64,000 nucleotides of DNA, taken from NCBI GenBank assembly GCA_965247255.1, contig CBDFGS010000013.1, forward strand, positions 930,001 through 994,000, written 5' to 3'. The first letter of the stretch is position 1, and the number at the start of each line of letters is the position of its first letter. Origin of the DNA: CBDFGS01 sp965247255 (GTDB taxonomy: Bacteria > Chloroflexota > Dehalococcoidia > Lucifugimonadales > CAUZJF01). Below are positions 14,333-22,077 of the stretch, piece by piece. The notes under the pieces were generated by a model. That model searched no databases, was not told the DNA's origin, and worked only from the letters and a program-made list of their open reading frames with translations. A program made the position numbers and the translations under genes.

Positions 14333-14785
14333 ATGACAGACCGGGGTGCGAGAGGTAAGGCCGGCCGCACCGGAAGAGGATCGACACAAAGTTTGCCGGG
14401 AAACGCGGTGGAGTTGCGGCTTCCTCCGAGCAGGGAATATTTACCCGTGCTGCGGGCGGCGGTAGGAGTAGTAGCAGGCACCGCTTCGTTCAATCACGAC
14501 GACATCCTTCAGCTTAGGGTCGCCGTGACCGACGCCTTCGACCTCGCGTCAAGGCAGATGAACGAAGCCGGAGGCGCTTCAAAGGAGCGCGGTCTGACCT
14601 TCCGCTTTGTCCTGGGTCGAGGCCAGTTAGAGGTCCTCGTCTCGGGGCCGAAAAGCCTCCCGGAGACCCCAGACAGCACCGAGGAGGCAGAGAGTCGAGC
14701 CCTCCTCAAAAGCGTTGTCGACAGTGTGGAGTTAGGGGCCGAAGCGGGTGGCGAATGGGTCATCCGCTTGATCAAACGCAAGTAG
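14333..14785 (+). CDS. rsbW: RsbW-like anti-sigma factor (HATPase fold)
   Basis: A 150-aa protein of the RsbW/SpoIIAB-like serine-kinase anti-sigma family. A Ser/Gly-rich lead-in is followed by VELRLPPSREYLPVLRAAVGVVA, the helix containing the N-box equivalent QLRVAVTDAFDLASRQMN, a strand LTFRFVLGRGQLEVLVSG and the C-terminal SVELGAEAGGEWVIRLIKRK. The canonical N-box Asn is replaced here (VAVTDAFD), so ATPase/kinase activity may be altered. It sits 132 bases upstream of the sigma gene, in the rsbW-sigB order. No RsbV-type anti-anti-sigma gene is adjacent, so the release switch must be elsewhere. ATG 14333 follows AAGGG. Confidence 0.75.
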   Translation: MTDRGARGKAGRTGRGSTQSLPGNAVELRLPPSREYLPVLRAAVGVVAGTASFNHDDILQLRVAVTDAFDLASRQMNEAGGASKERGLTFRFVLGRGQLEVLVSGPKSLPETPDSTEEAESRALLKSVVDSVELGAEAGGEWVIRLIKRK

Positions 14786-14917
14786 GTCAACCGCCGGCAG
14801 CGAGACACCTGCGTCCCGATAGCTCAATCGGTTCGCAGCGGGTGAGCCTGGCCATATTGGACGGCTCCTCCGCACAACGCTCCCGTTCGATCGACAAGAC
14901 AAGGGCGAAGGCGACAT

Positions 14918-15679
14918 ATGCAGTCACGCGGCGAAATATCGGATGCGAAACGTCCATCGGATATCGTCGCTGATGAGCGACCCCGCCCAAATCTAAAGTC
15001 CCGGTCAAGGCTGGCCGCGCAGTACCTTCCTTTAGTCAGACGCCTGTGCAACAGGTACAGATACTCCGGCGTGGCACCCGACGACCTTTTTCAGATCGGT
15101 AGCCTGGGGCTGCTCAAGGCGATCGACAAATTCGACCCGGACCGCGGGAGCCAGTTCATGTCTTTCGCCATCCCTGTCATATTGGGAGAGATCAAGAACT
15201 ACTTCCGCGACCACGGCTGGGCAGTGAAGGTCCCTCGAAAGCTACAGAGAAATAAGGTCCAGGTCGAGAGAGCAGTGGAGAGCCTGACGCACGAGCACGG
15301 GCGCTCACCGACGGTTCCTGAGATCGCCGCCGCTACCGAGATATCGGAGGAGGAGGTCTACGACACCTTCGAGGTGGTCAAATACGGCAACCTGCTCTCA
15401 TTGGAAGCGGAGTACGAGCAGAACGGGTCCGGCGACGCTTCGAGGTTTCTGGACTACCTCGGCGCCGACGACCCCCGTTTGGAACGAGTGGCGGACAAGA
15501 TCGACCTGTCCACCACTCTCGACTGCCTCACAGATCGAGAGCGCACTATAATACGGCTGAAGTTCTACGCCGGCCTTTCTCAGACAAAGATTGCGGCGCG
15601 GCTCGGCATCTCGCAGATGCACGTCTCCCGGCTGCAAAGAAATGCGCTGGCCAAGCTGGAGGTGATCCTGGCCGGTTAG
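14918..15679 (+). CDS. sigB: RNA polymerase sigma factor of the SigB/SigF family
   Basis: A 253-aa group 3 sigma-70 factor for general stress response. Region 2 reads YLPLVRRLCNRYRYSGVAPDDLFQIGSLGLLKAIDKFDP and FMSFAIPVILGEIKNYFRDHGWAVKVPRKLQ. Region 3 is HGRSPTVPEIAAATEISEEEV, and region 4 LTDRERTIIRLKFYAGLSQTKIAARLGISQMHVSRLQRNALAKL carries the helix-turn-helix. These match SigB/SigF rather than ECF factors, which lack region 3. Region 4.2 would contact the -35, and the three nearby GTTTA elements are the natural candidates. ATG 14918 follows AAGGCG. The gene is a single unit with rsbW. Confidence 0.9.
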   Translation: MQSRGEISDAKRPSDIVADERPRPNLKSRSRLAAQYLPLVRRLCNRYRYSGVAPDDLFQIGSLGLLKAIDKFDPDRGSQFMSFAIPVILGEIKNYFRDHGWAVKVPRKLQRNKVQVERAVESLTHEHGRSPTVPEIAAATEISEEEVYDTFEVVKYGNLLSLEAEYEQNGSGDASRFLDYLGADDPRLERVADKIDLSTTLDCLTDRERTIIRLKFYAGLSQTKIAARLGISQMHVSRLQRNALAKLEVILAG

Positions 15680-15701
15680 CTGAGGAAGGTGCGGGACATA
15701 C

Positions 15702-16532
15702 CTAATTCGCGCCTACGGAGCGCCGGACGACTACGTCGACCTCTCGGAACTGCCCTCCCGCCAGGTTAAGATCGCTCGTCGCCCCGGAAAGCTTACCTTC
15801 ATTCTCATTCCCACACCTGGCAACCACATCCACGCTGGACTCGCCAGCTTCGTTAGAGTAAACAAACCTCTCGTCCAGCTGTCCCTCGGTCCGCAGGTTG
15901 GTCACACCTAGAACGAAAATACCCGTCGCGCCTTCCGACATTGTGTTCGCCCAGGCCGATCGCTGAGACCCCGACTGGAGCCCCGGGCTCCCAGCTGCGC
16001 TCCTCGCCGAAAACTGCACGTACACAAGACACTCGCCGCCCGGCTCCCCGCCCTCGTAGGTCACCCTGCCAAGCATGAAGTTGTCGGGGGTTGTAAACAC
16101 CGCGCTGGGGAGAGCGGCCTGATGCGGATCACCCAGGTAGCCTCCGGAGACGATCCTATAGAAGATAGTAGAACCCGGCGTGGCGCCTATCAGCCTCACG
16201 CGGTGTGTCCTCTTGTTCGCGAAATCCTCCCAGGCCACCGGCCTGTCCGGGTTAGCCGTTCGCCAGTCGGTCCCTTTCGCATAGGTGCCCGTCCTTGTCG
16301 ACAGGTCTTCGGCTGCGCTGTCGCCGTAGGCCCACTCAACCCAACCCTCCTCCTCATTCACCGAGACCCAGGTCAGATCGATGCCGTTGCTCTGGTACTG
16401 GACGTCCGTAGCAGGATCGAAGATCGGAGCAACCACGGGGCCCGCAGGCGTTGCGACCTCGTCTGGCCCCGGCCTCGCGCATCCGACCGCCACTAGCGCG
16501 ATGGCGACGGCCGCCGCTCGTGCATACCCCAT
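15702..16532 (-). CDS. Exported lipoprotein with a fibronectin-III-like domain
   Basis: A 276-aa secreted protein. The signal peptide MGYARAAAVAIALVAVGC ends in AVGC, a fair lipobox. The stretch VQYQSNGIDLTWVSVNEEEGWVEWAYGDS and HRVRLIGATPGSTIFYRIVSGGYLGD resembles the fibronectin-III-like N-terminal domain of purple acid phosphatases, including W-x-x-V-x-Y-G and T-x-Y-x-Y-R-V features. No metallophosphatase catalytic part follows. The C-terminus is an immunoglobulin-like beta-rich segment. ATG 16532 has GGAGG 6 bases upstream. Function is unknown; binding or surface structure is likely. It lies back to back with the FG-GAP protein gene. Confidence 0.75.
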   Translation of the reverse strand: MGYARAAAVAIALVAVGCARPGPDEVATPAGPVVAPIFDPATDVQYQSNGIDLTWVSVNEEEGWVEWAYGDSAAEDLSTRTGTYAKGTDWRTANPDRPVAWEDFANKRTHRVRLIGATPGSTIFYRIVSGGYLGDPHQAALPSAVFTTPDNFMLGRVTYEGGEPGGECLVYVQFSARSAAGSPGLQSGSQRSAWANTMSEGATGIFVLGVTNLRTEGQLDERFVYSNEAGESSVDVVARCGNENEGKLSGATSDLNLAGGQFREVDVVVRRSVGAN

Positions 16533-16748
16533 CTCTAGCCTCCGTAGATGTGTCGGTGTCCAAGTCTACCACCGGACGGCGACACGTATCTCCGCGACCC
16601 TCACGCGCCCGGCTTTTGCGCGCCGAAGCTACATCCGTTCCCCCGCTCGCTGTCCTCATGCTTGGCATTGGCTGTCCCATCGGCGAAAATAGTTCCAATG
16701 ATGGGCACACTGTCCCCGCCACCTGAAATCAGCGTCCATCTGCTCTCC

Positions 16749-19211
16749 ATGCAATCCCAACTCGGCCCCGTACGTGCAATCGGTCCGGTTGCCTGGTGCA
16801 GCCTTATCGGGCTTCTGGCCCTTTCCATAGCATTTGGTCCGGCTTGCGGGGACACCGAAGAACCCCCTCGCCCGGTAGGGCCACCGCCGGCGAGCCCGAG
16901 CATTACGAGTCAAGCGCCTCAAACCGAAGCTGACACCGCACCGGCCCCGCTTAGTCAGGCCGCCTCTGTTCCGACCCCGACAGGCGAGAGGCCCGAGCCT
17001 TCCCAGCGCCCATCGGCGGCGCCCAACCGTGCCGTCGATGCCACGGCGGAGCCCGCAGCCTCGAATTCGGTCCTGGCCGCTAAAGTGCAGCCGCCCCCCG
17101 ACCTGCTGAAATACTGCCAGACCCTGACCCAAAGCAGCGACCCTTACTTCGGGACTCAGCAAAGGGCGGAGCTCGCGCATCGGGTAGAGGCCTCACGCCC
17201 AGAGGCCCACGACGCCTTCGTCGCTTCCCGCATTGAGCTTGCCCATGATCATTTGAGGTTCGGTCAAACGGCGGAAGCAACAGGTTTGCTGGAAGAGGCG
17301 TTAAAAGCCGAAGAGCGAGACGACCGCCCCGGTAAGCACCGGGCACAGCTGCTGAATGACCTGGCGGTCACATACCTCAAAATGGGAGAGCTGGACAACT
17401 GCCTCTCGCCGGCGGGTGGCCTCATATGCGCACTGCCGTTGGACAAGTCCCTCGTACACGGCGACACGTTGGGCTCCACCAGCGCCATCGGGCACCTTCA
17501 CCAGCTGCTCGAAATCCAGCCGGGCAACCTCAAGGCTAGGTGGCTGCTTAACGTTGCCCATATGACACTGGGGACCTACCCCACCCAGGTCCCTGCGGAC
17601 TACTTGATAGCCCCTGAGGCGTTCAGCACCGACGGCAATATCGGTCGATTCAACAACGTGGCGGCGGTGGTTGGTCTCTTCGCGATCGACACGGCCGGCG
17701 GAAGCATCGTCGAGGACTTCGACAACGACGGCTACCTCGATATTGTAACTTCGTCCTGGGACCCCTGTGAGCCGATCAAGTACTTCCGCAACGAGTCTAG
17801 CGGAATCTTCTCCAATCACGCGGAGCAGGCCGCGCTCCAGGGGCAGCTGGGCGGCTTGAACCTCGTCCAGACCGACTACAACGATGACGGCTGGATGGAC
17901 ATCTTCGTGATGCGCGGCGCCTGGATGTATGAGGCCGGGCAGATGCGCAGCTCCCTTCTGCGAAACAACGGCGACGGCGCCTTTACCGACGTCACCCTCG
18001 AGGCGGGGCTGGCCCATCCCGCCTACCCGAGCCAGAGCGCCGCCTGGGCCGATTTCGATAACGACGGGGACCTCGACCTCTTCTCTTGCAACGAGTCCCA
18101 GCGCTTCCGTTTCCCCAGCCAGCTCTTCACCAACAACGGAGATGGAACGTTTTCCGAAGTAGCTACCCAGGCCGGCGTCACCAACCTGAGATACTGCAAA
18201 GGAAGCACCTGGGGGGACTACGACAACGACGGCGACCCGGACCTGTACCTCTCGAACCTCGCCGGCGAGAACCGCCTCTACCGGAATAACGGCGACGGTA
18301 CCTTCGATGACGTGGCGGGAGACGCGCGCGTCCTGGGGCCCTACTTCAGCTTCGCAACGTGGTTCTGGGACTACGACAACGACGGCTGGTTGGACATCTT
18401 CGTCGCCAGCTACGGGCCAAGCATCGCGCAAGTGGCGGCTGGCTATCTGGGCCTTGACCAACTGGAAGGTGGCCCGGACACGCAGCCAAGGCTGTACAAG
18501 AACGACCGGAAGGGTGGGTTCATCGACGTGACGGTGGAAGCCGGTCTAGCCCGAGCGCAGACGGCCATGGGAGCGAACTTCGGAGACCTCGACAACGACG
18601 GATACCTCGACCTCTATCTAGGTACCGGATACCCGTCCTTCGAGGCGCTGCTGCCCAACGTCATGTACCGGAACGTCGGAGGCGACCACTTCGTGGACGT
18701 CACCTTCTCCGGCGGCTTCGGCCACCTGCAAAAGGGCCACGGTATCGCCTTCGGCGACCTCGACCGCGATGGTGACCAGGAGATCGTGGCCCAGATTGGC
18801 GGCGCCTACCCGGGAAACGCGTTCGCGAACGCTCTGTACGAGAACCCCGGCCATGGCAACCGTTGGATATCGATCAAGCTGATTGGAACTGAGTCCAACC
18901 GGGCCGCTATCGGCACTCGGATCAAACTCGACGTGTCGACGCAGACCGGGACTCGCTCTATCCATGCTAGCGTGAGCAGCGGAGGGAGCTTCGGCGCGTC
19001 GAGCCTGGAGCAGGAGATCGGGCTGGGGGACGCGACTCGCTTGGACGCCCTAACGGTCTATTGGCCGGCCAGCGATACAGTCCAGATATTCCGAGACCTC
19101 TCACTCGACACGCGTTACGAGATACACGAAGGCTCTCTGAATCACACGATTGCAGACGTTCCTTCCTTCGACTTCGACGTGGGGGCATTTTTCCAGTCGG
19201 CCGGAGAGTGA
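16749..19211 (+). CDS. FG-GAP/VCBS-repeat ASPIC_UnbV (CRTAC1-like) lipoprotein with TPR-like N-domain
   Basis: About 820 aa and exported: a signal sequence ends in FGPAC near residue 35, followed by a Pro/Thr/Ala linker of about 80 residues. Residues about 125-270 form helical pairs of TPR type (HDHLRFGQTAEATGLLEEALKAEE, LNDLAVTYLKMGELD). Then come at least seven calcium-binding FG-GAP/VCBS repeats marked by DFDNDGYLDIV, DYNDDGWMDIF, DFDNDGDLDLF, DYDNDGDPDLY, DYDNDGWLDIF, DLDNDGYLDLY and DLDRDGDQEIV. The C-terminus is an ASPIC_UnbV domain (WISIKLIGTESNRAAIGTRI, GLGDATRLDALTVYWP). Such beta-propellers act at the cell surface in adhesion or polymer binding. The start is uncertain: ATG 16698 would add 17 residues before the signal. 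It converges with the related 723-aa gene. Confidence 0.85.
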   Translation: MQSQLGPVRAIGPVAWCSLIGLLALSIAFGPACGDTEEPPRPVGPPPASPSITSQAPQTEADTAPAPLSQAASVPTPTGERPEPSQRPSAAPNRAVDATAEPAASNSVLAAKVQPPPDLLKYCQTLTQSSDPYFGTQQRAELAHRVEASRPEAHDAFVASRIELAHDHLRFGQTAEATGLLEEALKAEERDDRPGKHRAQLLNDLAVTYLKMGELDNCLSPAGGLICALPLDKSLVHGDTLGSTSAIGHLHQLLEIQPGNLKARWLLNVAHMTLGTYPTQVPADYLIAPEAFSTDGNIGRFNNVAAVVGLFAIDTAGGSIVEDFDNDGYLDIVTSSWDPCEPIKYFRNESSGIFSNHAEQAALQGQLGGLNLVQTDYNDDGWMDIFVMRGAWMYEAGQMRSSLLRNNGDGAFTDVTLEAGLAHPAYPSQSAAWADFDNDGDLDLFSCNESQRFRFPSQLFTNNGDGTFSEVATQAGVTNLRYCKGSTWGDYDNDGDPDLYLSNLAGENRLYRNNGDGTFDDVAGDARVLGPYFSFATWFWDYDNDGWLDIFVASYGPSIAQVAAGYLGLDQLEGGPDTQPRLYKNDRKGGFIDVTVEAGLARAQTAMGANFGDLDNDGYLDLYLGTGYPSFEALLPNVMYRNVGGDHFVDVTFSGGFGHLQKGHGIAFGDLDRDGDQEIVAQIGGAYPGNAFANALYENPGHGNRWISIKLIGTESNRAAIGTRIKLDVSTQTGTRSIHASVSSGGSFGASSLEQEIGLGDATRLDALTVYWPASDTVQIFRDLSLDTRYEIHEGSLNHTIADVPSFDFDVGAFFQSAGE

Positions 19212-19531
19212 GCGTTCGGCTGGGTCGAGTTAAGCCCTGTTCGCACCTACGTCGTCCAGGCCTTTCGTTCCACGACACGCCCGATTAGGCGGGGTTGACG
19301 CCGCAGTCGTCGTTATGGAATGGGTTCCTTACTCCTTCTCCCCCAGCGGGGGCTTTGCACAAGAAGTCTCGCTCAAGGCGAACTGTCCTTCGACAAGCTC
19401 TCAAGTAACTGCTCGTTTCCGGGAGCGGGAGAGGCACGCCTTTTCTCCCCCTTTCGACACGCCTTTTCTCCCACTTTCGAGAAAAGGGGGATTAAGGGGG
19501 ATTTTCCGCGGGATGAGGGGGATCTCCGCCT
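19212..19531. repeat. Intergenic region with a dispersed repeat shared with 54.6 kb
   Basis: No gene. The block 19404-19512 (AGTAACTGCTCGTTT..., CCCTTTCGA, GAAAAGGGGGATTAAGGGGGATT, CCGCGGG) matches 54606-54751 in order and content, with different numbers of C-rich CTCCCCC units. The CCCTTTC/GAAAAGGGGG part can form a hairpin and might also terminate transcription of the two convergent genes. No transposase is associated. Confidence 0.6.
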
Positions 19532-21703
19532 CTACCCTTCAACCACCGTCACCCGCAATATCTCCGTGCGAATCTTACCCGCCCTCTCCGGCCCGTAAAC
19601 ATGCAGCCTGAGCTCTTTCACGCCGGCCGACTGGAAAGAAATCGTAAGCGGGTCCGGATAGGTATTGTTGTCGACCTCCCACTCAACCACGCCGCCCGTG
19701 ACACCCGCAGCGGAAGCCGTTGCGGTGACCTCAGCGCCCACCACGACGCGTCTCGCGGATAGTGTCCCCACCGGACTGGGAAGAGAGATGGCCTGGTCCA
19801 CCCCGACCGCCTGTAGCACCGTGGCGTCGCCGTTCACCCACTCGGCGCGTACCTCGTCCACCAACGCTGACGCACCAAGCCCGAAGTGGGCGATGCGACC
19901 CGGCTCCTGGGCCATGAAGTTCGTCGACGCATGCAGCTCGCGCATCTGAGTCACGCCGCCCGCGGTCACGTAGACACGCGAGCCTATGCCGTGCCCGTGC
20001 AGGGGCCGCGCTCCTTGAAGCGTCACCTTGAGCCAGTGGTTCCCGTTCGTGGTCTCGTTGCGAATCAGCGCGGGGCTCGCCGGCCGCCTAGCCTCGGTCC
20101 TGCCATCGCGCACCAAGACCTGGTTGTTGGTGACGAAGATATCGAGGTCACCGTCGTTATCGTAGTCGAACAGGATCAAACCGCGCCCCTGGCCGCGATC
20201 GCCCGCCCCGACGGCGGCGGCGACCTCGTGAAATGTGCCGTCGCCTCGGTTTTCGAAAAGCCGCGCGGGCTGGTCGTTGAAGAGTTCCGCGTACCCCTCT
20301 TCCCTTGTGCTGGACCAACCAGTGACGTGAAAGAGGTCCAGGTCGCCGTCGTTGTCCAGGTCCCCGAAGCTCGCGCCCCAGCCCCAGCCACCCCGCCTTA
20401 CTCCCGAGAAGTCGGTGGCGTCGGTGAAAACGCCGTCCCCGGCATTGCGGTACATCCGGTTGCCGACGAAGCCACTTCGGCCGGTGGTGCCGGTGTCATC
20501 GAATATGCTGGACACGAACCAGTCCAGGTCGCCGTCGTTGTCGTAGTCGCCTATGGCCGAGCCCATCCCGTGCTCCTCGACGCTGGTGCCGCTGGCGGCG
20601 GTCATGTTCTGGAATCTCCCTTCCCCGACGTTGAGATAGAGCTGGGAGCTCTTGTAGTCAGCTGTCACCACGAGGTCTGCGAGGCGGTCGCCGTTTATGT
20701 CGGCGAAACGCGGGGACATCACGTCCGTATCGGCGAAGGGCGCCGCTCGGAAGCGGTAGGGTTCGAGCACGCCGTTGCCCAAGTTCCTGTACAGCCACAG
20801 ATGGCTCCCACCGTTTACTGCGCTCTCCTCCACGTCGTCGTGCGACCATTCGCCGACGGCGAGCTCCAAGAGTCCGTCGTTGTCTACGTCACCCCACGCG
20901 GGACTGGTCACATAGATCCTGGGTACCGTCAGCATGGACGTGTTCGCGCTGAAGTGCCCGTCTCCCTCGTTGACCAGCAGCACGTGAGGTCCGAGATAGT
21001 TGGTCACAACGATGTCCACGTCGCCGTCGTTGTCGTAGTCGGCGGCCGCAGCGCCCATCCCCGATTGGGTGGCCAGCGCAGCCCCTCTTGCCTTCGCCTC
21101 GTCAGAGAATGTGCCGTCCCTCTGGTTCATGTACAGAAGGCTCGGCGAGGCGCCGCCGCGAAGAACGAAAAGGTCGACCCAACCATCGCCGTCGAAGTCT
21201 TCCGCTACCGCGCCTCCCGCCAACCAGCTCGGCTCGTTCAAACGGTAGGATGGCGTTGGCGGGACGTGAACATAGTCGATCCCCGCGGCTTTCGTCACAT
21301 CCGTGAAAGACATCCCAGTCTCGCCAGCGGGGCTTTCAGGAGTGCTGGTCACGCCGGCCACTAGCGCGGCGCCGCTATCCTCAGCTACGCTGACGGGCGG
21401 CTCAGTTTGCGCGGACTCCGCCTGGGTATCTCTAACGCGCGGGGCTGTCGGGAAACTGGGAGCCTGACTCTGGATCGCAATCGGTGTCGGCGGAGGCGCC
21501 GCCGGAGCGGCCGCAGCTCCAGGCTGCTCATCATCACAAACCCCCTGGACGCACGCCGCCTTGGCCTGAGGTGCTCCTTCCGACTCTGCGAGTGCTGGAG
21601 ACTCCTGAGGGGCCCGAGAACAGGCGATGAGAGCTCCAAGGAGCAGCGCCTGAGCCAGGGTCGCGGTGCAACCCACGCCGAGAGTAGCCAAAGTGGGCCT
21701 CAT
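19532..21703 (-). CDS. FG-GAP/VCBS-repeat ASPIC_UnbV (CRTAC1-like) lipoprotein
   Basis: A 723-aa lipoprotein with signal and lipobox ALLLGALIAC, a 100-residue Ala/Pro/Glu linker, then the start of the propeller MSFTDVTKAAGIDYVHVPP. FG-GAP repeats follow: DFDGDGWVDLFVLRG, DYDNDGDVDIVVTN, DVDNDGLLELAVG, DINGDRLADLVVT, DYDNDGDLDWFVSS, DLDNDGDLDLFHVT and DYDNDGDLDIFVTN. The ASPIC_UnbV domain is HWLKVTLQGARPLHGHGIGSRV with HFGLGASALVDEVRAEW. An extra C-terminal beta-sandwich (about 75 residues, PKD-like) ends the protein, unlike its neighbour at 16749. ATG 21703 is preceded by a purine-rich GACAGG. It faces the other FG-GAP gene convergently; the two are paralogues. Confidence 0.87.
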   Translation of the reverse strand: MRPTLATLGVGCTATLAQALLLGALIACSRAPQESPALAESEGAPQAKAACVQGVCDDEQPGAAAAPAAPPPTPIAIQSQAPSFPTAPRVRDTQAESAQTEPPVSVAEDSGAALVAGVTSTPESPAGETGMSFTDVTKAAGIDYVHVPPTPSYRLNEPSWLAGGAVAEDFDGDGWVDLFVLRGGASPSLLYMNQRDGTFSDEAKARGAALATQSGMGAAAADYDNDGDVDIVVTNYLGPHVLLVNEGDGHFSANTSMLTVPRIYVTSPAWGDVDNDGLLELAVGEWSHDDVEESAVNGGSHLWLYRNLGNGVLEPYRFRAAPFADTDVMSPRFADINGDRLADLVVTADYKSSQLYLNVGEGRFQNMTAASGTSVEEHGMGSAIGDYDNDGDLDWFVSSIFDDTGTTGRSGFVGNRMYRNAGDGVFTDATDFSGVRRGGWGWGASFGDLDNDGDLDLFHVTGWSSTREEGYAELFNDQPARLFENRGDGTFHEVAAAVGAGDRGQGRGLILFDYDNDGDLDIFVTNNQVLVRDGRTEARRPASPALIRNETTNGNHWLKVTLQGARPLHGHGIGSRVYVTAGGVTQMRELHASTNFMAQEPGRIAHFGLGASALVDEVRAEWVNGDATVLQAVGVDQAISLPSPVGTLSARRVVVGAEVTATASAAGVTGGVVEWEVDNNTYPDPLTISFQSAGVKELRLHVYGPERAGKIRTEILRVTVVEG

Positions 21704-21747
21704 CCTGTCGCGACTCTCTCACCGGGTAAAGGATATGAACAAGGCTG

Positions 21748-21777
21748 AGTTTAGTGATGGCCGCTCGAAGCTGTCAA
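21748..21777 (-). promoter_or_regulatory. Possible promoter of the FG-GAP lipoprotein gene
   Basis: On the minus strand TTGACA (21777-21772), 18-base spacer, TAAACT (21753-21748), 45 bases before the ATG at 21703. The -35 is perfect, the -10 matches four of six. The remainder of the 21704-22077 gap holds the terminator at 21961 and nothing else I recognise. Confidence 0.35.
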
Positions 21778-21960
21778 TCGGGGGCCGGATTGCTCGGGCT
21801 ATGCACAAGGGGGAACAGCGCCTCTACCGGGGGGCCTCGCTCTTCCCTGGCCTCTCAGGTAGATTAAGCCTTCCTGAGTCTAGCCGAGTTATGGGGTCCA
21901 ACCGCCCCCAAGAAAGCTCATGAGCGGGTGGGTCTCCAGCGGCGCCAGTGACCGCCACAC

Positions 21961-22001
21961 AAGAATGCGCACTCTCGAGCCATTCGAGAGTGCGCATTCT
22001 T
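21961..22001. terminator. Perfect 18-bp hairpin, terminator of the MMPL gene
   Basis: AAGAATGCGCACTCTCGA, loop GCCAT, then the exact reverse complement ending in ATTCTT. It lies about 75 bases beyond the stop of the minus-strand MMPL gene and would function in both directions. Confidence 0.8.
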
Positions 22002-22077
22002 TAATCTGGGTACGCCGAATAATGCAACCGGCTACGCCGGGCCCGCGGAACACCCGCGGGCCACATTCTATCGTCTC

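Noticed and set aside
17301..18461. Long minus-strand open frame of 386 codons
   Set aside because: It is antisense to the FG-GAP protein at 16749 and has no ribosome site or family match.
19886..21364. Long plus-strand open frame of 492 codons
   Set aside because: It is the antisense shadow of the FG-GAP lipoprotein: its strings of VVVVV/DIEV follow from the DNDGD repeats of the real gene.
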